Shown here one piece after another: positions 6,079 to 8,822 of a stretch of 8,822 nt of DNA. The translations under genes and the position numbers were made by a program. The DNA is taken from assembly GCA_903932705.1 (NCBI GenBank), contig CAIZHC010000045.1:1-8822 (forward strand), written 5' to 3'. Within the stretch, counting starts at the first letter, position 1. Each line of letters opens with the position of its first letter. Under the pieces are notes generated by a model. The model had not been told where the DNA came from and did no database searches. It worked only from the letters and a program-made list of their open reading frames with translations. This DNA comes from an uncultured Actinomycetes bacterium. GTDB lineage: Bacteria; Actinomycetota; Actinomycetes; Nanopelagicales; Nanopelagicaceae.

Positions 6079-7392
6079 TTAGCAGTTTTCGAAGAAGTTC
6101 ACGAGCGCTCGCACGCCGAACTTAACGCCTTCAACTGGGACTCTTTCATCCACTCCGTGGAAGAGGGCGAAGAAATCTAAATCTGCTGGTAGGCGTAGTG
6201 GGCTAAAACCGTAACCAATAATTCCGAGATCACTCAGAGCTTTATTATCCGTTCCACCGCTCATTAAGTATGGAACTGGAACACCCTCGGGATCTTGCGA
6301 AAGAATTGCAGCGCTCATCGCCTCAACAAGTGGCCCGGAGAAATCAACTTCCAGCGCTTTATCTCGAACCTGTACTGAGATATCTGCATCTTGGCCCACC
6401 AATTGACGGATGGTTTCCTCAAGTTCATGTTCGAAGCCTGGAAGGAAACGACCATCGACTACCGCAGTGGCAGAACCTGGAATGACATTGGCCTTATAGC
6501 CCGCGTTAAGGATCGATGGGTTGGCCGTGTTCTGGGTTGTTGCACCCATCATTCGAGCCGCTCCACCAATGTGCTTTAACAAATCTGTCGCGCGAGATGG
6601 ATCATATTTCTCGCCAGTTAACTCAGCGATCTTTCCCCAGAATTTGGCGCCTGTTGCGGTTTCGCGCTGTGGCCAAACATGGCTTCCGATGCGATCAATG
6701 ACTCTGGCTAATTTCGTGACGGCATTGTCATGATTGATAAATGATCCATGCCCCGCAGTTCCATGCGCGGTGATCTCCATCCACTGAATTCCCTTTTCGG
6801 CAGTTTCAATGAAGTAGAGGCGATGTCCGCCGGTAATTGTTACAGAGAATCCACCAACTTCTGAGATTGCTTCCGAATAGCCTTCAAAAATTTCAGGACG
6901 GTTGGCAACCATCCATCGCGAACCAAATGAGCTTCCAGCTTCTTCATCTGCAAAGAAAATTAAGAGGATATTGCGGGGTGGAACATATCCAGTGCGAGCC
7001 CACGAGCGCGCAATAGCGAGGAACATTGCATCGCCATCTTTCATATCTACAGCGCCGCGACCGCGGACATACCCGTCCTTTATATCTCCGACAAATGGAT
7101 CGAAACTCCAATCAGCGGCATTAGCAGGGACAACATCTAAGTGACCGTGGACCACAAGTCCAGGTCGAGTTGTATCCGCTCCGGCGATGCGAGCTACTAC
7201 ATTGAAACGTTTTGGACCGGTCTCAATCAATTCTGATTCAATGCCTACTTCAGCTAGTTTGGCAACGACAAATTTGGCTACATCTTCTTCATCGCCCTTA
7301 CCCTCTCCGAAGTTGACGCTAGGGATTCGGATCAGCTCTTGGAGGAGTTGAATACAGTCATCTTCGAGAGTAATTAAGTCAGCGGTTTCCAT
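6079..7392 (-). CDS. M20/M25/M40-family metallo-hydrolase (dipeptidase / ArgE-DapE-like)
   Basis: A 437-residue cytoplasmic di-metal hydrolase, expected to cleave an amide bond in a dipeptide or acylated amino acid. Counting from the chosen ATG, the catalytic set is complete: His84 and Asp86 in HGHLDVVP, bridging Asp116 in GRGAVDMKDG, Glu150-Glu151 in ADEEAG, Glu178 in SEVGG, and His412 in LFHGVDE. The dimerisation or lid domain includes GTAGHGS, and the KANVIPG and GGTDNK motifs follow. A GTG at 7473 would add 27 basic residues unlike the family. I prefer ATG 7392, although its AGGA lies only one base away and is too close to be a normal ribosome site. The gene converges with the aldo/keto reductase with no spacer. 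From memory, Rv2141c is an M20 hydrolase near mshC in M. tuberculosis. The substrate is unknown; dapE or argE cannot be assigned. Confidence 0.9.
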   Translation of the reverse strand: METADLITLEDDCIQLLQELIRIPSVNFGEGKGDEEDVAKFVVAKLAEVGIESELIETGPKRFNVVARIAGADTTRPGLVVHGHLDVVPANAADWSFDPFVGDIKDGYVRGRGAVDMKDGDAMFLAIARSWARTGYVPPRNILLIFFADEEAGSSFGSRWMVANRPEIFEGYSEAISEVGGFSVTITGGHRLYFIETAEKGIQWMEITAHGTAGHGSFINHDNAVTKLARVIDRIGSHVWPQRETATGAKFWGKIAELTGEKYDPSRATDLLKHIGGAARMMGATTQNTANPSILNAGYKANVIPGSATAVVDGRFLPGFEHELEETIRQLVGQDADISVQVRDKALEVDFSGPLVEAMSAAILSQDPEGVPVPYLMSGGTDNKALSDLGIIGYGFSPLRLPADLDFFALFHGVDERVPVEGVKFGVRALVNFFENC

Positions 7393-7438
7393 ATCCTCAT
7401 TCTGCCGTAACCGCCTGCCTCTCGCCACGAACCTTGGC

Positions 7439-7466
7439 TTGAGCAGGTCATTTGTATTGGTATCCT
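7439..7466 (+). promoter_or_regulatory. Possible sigma70-type promoter for the leucine tRNA
   Basis: TTGAGC (7439-7444) and TATCCT (7461-7466) are separated by 16 bases; each matches four of six consensus positions. Transcription would start near 7473, giving a leader of roughly 30 bases before the mature tRNA at 7505. This lies outside the preferred M20 reading frame but inside the longer GTG-start version. No better pair was seen upstream of the tRNA. The match is modest and could be chance. Confidence 0.3.
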
Positions 7467-7475
7467 TGGTCACTC

Positions 7476-7498
7476 AGCCGGCCCTTGGGCCATTGGCT
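7476..7498. other. GC-rich imperfect inverted repeat just upstream of tRNA-Leu
   Basis: AGCC (7476-7479) pairs with GGCT (7495-7498), and GGCCC (7480-7484) pairs with GGGCC (7487-7491), leaving a 3-base bulge at 7492-7494. In RNA the tightest loop would open to four bases, giving about eight pairs. It sits in the presumed leader of the tRNA transcript, or between the tRNA promoter and the M20 start. It may be a processing or protein-binding site, or part of an M20-side regulatory region. Function is unknown. Confidence 0.3.
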
Positions 7499-7504
7499 GC
7501 ACCG

Positions 7505-7588
7505 GTCCGGGTGGCGGAATTGGCAGACGCGCTAGCTTGAGGTGTTAGTGCCCGCAAGGGCTTAGGGGTTCAAGTCCCCTCTCGGACA
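7505..7588 (+). tRNA. tRNA-Leu, anticodon GAG
   Basis: An 84-base class II tRNA that folds completely by hand. The acceptor stem pairs 7505-7511 with 7581-7587 (one G-U), with discriminator A at 7588. The D-arm has the usual leucine wording GTGGCGGAATTGG. The anticodon stem pairs 7532-7536 with 7544-7548, and the loop carries GAG at 7539-7541, reading CUC and, by wobble, CUU. The long variable arm (GCCC, loop GCAA, GGGC) is the hallmark of tRNA-Leu. The T-arm is AGGGG, TTCAAGT, CCCCT at 7564-7580. The 3' CCA is not encoded (CAA follows the discriminator), so it must be added after transcription. The alcohol dehydrogenase gene starts 22 bases downstream. Confidence 0.96.
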
Positions 7589-7610
7589 CAAGTAAGGTAC
7601 TTTTCGCTCC

Positions 7611-8666
7611 ATGGATAATTTTGATACAGAAACTCGTGGATATGCAGTGCTGGAAGCTAAGGCGCCGCTCGTTCCCTACACATTTAACCGCCGCGATCTT
7701 CGCTCCGGAGATATCGCCTTTGACATCAAATATGCCGGAATTTGCCACTCAGATATCCACCAAGCTCGCGAAGAGTGGGGCGGAGCAATCTTCCCTATGG
7801 TCCCAGGGCATGAAATCGTGGGTGTTGTAACAGCCATTGGTTCGGGGGTCACCAAGTTCGCTGTGGGTGACACAGTCGGTGTTGGAGTCTTCATTGATTC
7901 CTGCCGCGAATGCGAAAATTGCCTAGCCGGTCAACAGCAGTACTGCCTCAAGGGAATGACAGGCACCTACAACGGCTATGAGAGAGATGGCACAACTGTT
8001 GCCATGGGTGGTTACTCAAACAAGTTTGTTATCGACCAGGATTATGCACTTAAAGTCCCGGCCTCTCTTGATCTCACGGGAGTCGCACCACTGCTCTGTG
8101 CTGGAATCACCCTGTACTCCCCTCTACGCCATTGGAAAGCTGGACCTGGCATGAAGGTAGGGGTCATTGGTCTGGGCGGACTGGGTCATATGGGCGTTAA
8201 GTTCGCCGCCGCAATGGGCGCAGAAGTAACTGTCTTCTCGCATTCTGCTAACAAAGAAGCTGATGCAAAGGCTATGGGAGCAACTCACTTCATAGTCACG
8301 AAGGATCCACAGGTATTTGCAGATAACGCTGAATCCTTTGATCTGATTCTTAACACGGTATCTGCTGAATTGGATATCAATCAGTACTTGGGGCTCTTGA
8401 AACTCGATGGAACCTTGGTAGTTATTGGCCTACCCGGCAAGCCTTATGAAGTTACGGCATTCAGTTTGCTACGTCTTCGCCGTTCACTCGCAGGTTCAAT
8501 GATTGGTGGGCTACCTGAAATTCAAGAGATGCTTGATTTCTGTGCCGAGAAGAACATTGTAAGCGATGTGGAAGTTATCGAAGCTGATTACATCAACGAG
8601 GCCTACGATCGCACCGTCTCAAGTGATGTGAAATATCGCTTCGTAATTGATGCTTCAACCTTTTAA
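7611..8666 (+). CDS. Zinc-dependent NAD(P)-dependent alcohol dehydrogenase, CAD/YahK type
   Basis: A 351-residue cytoplasmic medium-chain dehydrogenase that interconverts alcohols and aldehydes, probably acting as an aldehyde reductase. The catalytic zinc site is Cys45 (GICHSD), His67-Glu68 (PGHE) and Cys163 (LLCAGIT). The structural zinc site is Cys98, Cys101, Cys104 and Cys112. The Rossmann motif GLGGLG spans 187-192. The strand that follows ends in VFSHSANK with no acidic residue, which favours NADP(H) over NAD(H). The layout matches the cinnamyl-alcohol-dehydrogenase / YahK / mycobacterial AdhC group. The ATG at 7611 is 22 bases after tRNA-Leu with no terminator between; the only purine-rich site, AAGG at 7594-7597, is rather distant. 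Codons look richer in C-ending choices than in neighbouring genes, which may mean high expression. It ends two bases from a convergent DUF554 gene. The true substrate is unknown. Confidence 0.93.
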   Translation: MDNFDTETRGYAVLEAKAPLVPYTFNRRDLRSGDIAFDIKYAGICHSDIHQAREEWGGAIFPMVPGHEIVGVVTAIGSGVTKFAVGDTVGVGVFIDSCRECENCLAGQQQYCLKGMTGTYNGYERDGTTVAMGGYSNKFVIDQDYALKVPASLDLTGVAPLLCAGITLYSPLRHWKAGPGMKVGVIGLGGLGHMGVKFAAAMGAEVTVFSHSANKEADAKAMGATHFIVTKDPQVFADNAESFDLILNTVSAELDINQYLGLLKLDGTLVVIGLPGKPYEVTAFSLLRLRRSLAGSMIGGLPEIQEMLDFCAEKNIVSDVEVIEADYINEAYDRTVSSDVKYRFVIDASTF

Positions 8667-8668
8667 GG

Positions 8669-8822
8669 TTAAATGAATTGATGCGCCGCTAAGGCAACTA
8701 GCGGCGCAAAAATCAGCGCAGGTAGCAGATCTCCGATGGAGATGAACTTGATATTAAGTAAACGAAGTCCAATTCCAAAGAGCATTACGCCACCCACGGC
8801 GGTCAATGATTGAACCTGGTAA
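8669..8822 (-). CDS. DUF554 family integral membrane protein, C-terminal end (partial)
   Basis: Reading the minus strand from the right edge gives one spare base, then 50 residues and a TAA stop at 8669-8671. The fragment contains SLTAVGGVMLFGIGLRLL, ISIGDLLPALIFAP and a hydrophobic end. The TAVGG...GIG...LLP pattern is the C-terminal signature of DUF554 (YdfK-like) inner-membrane proteins, in which it forms the last membrane-spanning segments. Most of the protein, including its start, lies outside the window. It converges with the alcohol dehydrogenase, leaving only two bases between the stops. The function of DUF554 proteins is not established. The call rests on a short but characteristic fragment. 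Confidence 0.8.
   Translation of the reverse strand, partial: YQVQSLTAVGGVMLFGIGLRLLNIKFISIGDLLPALIFAPLVALAAHQFI
8682..8708. terminator. Strong 10-bp hairpin at a convergent gene end, probable terminator
   Basis: TGCGCCGCTA (8682-8691) and TAGCGGCGCA (8699-8708) form a perfect 10-bp stem, eight of whose pairs include mostly G-C, with a 7-base loop. It begins 15 bases past the alcohol dehydrogenase stop and lies within the last codons of DUF554. On the plus strand it is followed by AAAAA; on the minus strand by TCAATTCATTT. Neither is a classic U-tract, although the minus side is moderately T-rich. A hairpin terminator working in both directions is likely because no other site exists at this junction, but it could be mRNA-end stabilisation. 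Confidence 0.5.

Noticed and set aside
6902..7144. Open frame of 80 codons on the plus strand
   Set aside because: Antisense to the metal-binding core of the M20 hydrolase.
7505..7610. tRNA-Leu as an integration site for a mobile element
   Set aside because: No second copy of the tRNA 3' end, integrase or phage-like gene is seen to the right; the window ends with ordinary genes. An element beyond the window cannot be excluded.
7545..7748. Open frame of 67 codons on the minus strand
   Set aside because: It starts inside the dehydrogenase and ends by reading the complement of tRNA-Leu, giving a SERGLEPLS-type tail that is a well-known artefact of translating tRNA-Leu.

Overview
The window looks like chromosomal sequence from a modest-GC actinobacterium. 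The base composition is close to balanced by eye, which fits the small freshwater Actinobacteria (acI / Nanopelagicales, Planktophila-like) better than a high-GC soil genus, but this placement is inference. The actinobacterial assignment is firmer. It rests on a mycothiol ligase gene (mshC), on a trio of mostly uncharacterised genes found chiefly in Actinobacteria (a histidine phosphatase, DUF3090 and the SCO1664 family), and on a MetH with actinobacterial-style motifs.

Left part (1-5076, all on the minus strand, transcribed right to left). Five genes form one tight probable operon: MSMEG_4193-type histidine phosphatase, DUF3090 protein, SCO1664-type kinase-like protein, mshC, then metH, which runs off the left edge. 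The first three are linked by 4-base stop/start overlaps with GTG and TTG starts. The last two follow after 16- and 17-base gaps. mshC attaches cysteine to GlcN-inositol in mycothiol synthesis, and metH regenerates methionine from homocysteine with cobalamin and methyl-folate. The operon therefore couples sulfur amino-acid use to the main actinobacterial thiol, plus three proteins of unknown or partly known role. From memory, M. tuberculosis keeps a similar order (metH, mshC, Rv2133c-Rv2135c, and an M20 hydrolase nearby).

Middle part (5077-7392). A 48-base divergent spacer separates the operon from an aldo/keto reductase on the plus strand. That gene ends exactly where a convergent M20 metallo-hydrolase ends, with no base between the stop codons.

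Right part (7393-8822). A leucine tRNA gene with anticodon GAG is followed after 22 bases by a zinc-dependent, probably NADP(H)-linked, CAD/YahK-type alcohol dehydrogenase. Two bases past its stop lies the stop of a convergent DUF554 membrane protein, seen only as its last 50 residues. A 10-bp perfect hairpin inside the DUF554 3' end is the best terminator candidate in the window.

No mobile element, CRISPR array, phage gene or defence system is visible, and no gap longer than 300 bases lacks a gene. Most of the window is conserved housekeeping sequence. The part most likely to hold undescribed biology is the conserved trio upstream of mshC: an inositol-based thiol gene sits with a phosphatase and a PI4K-like kinase fold whose substrates are unknown.
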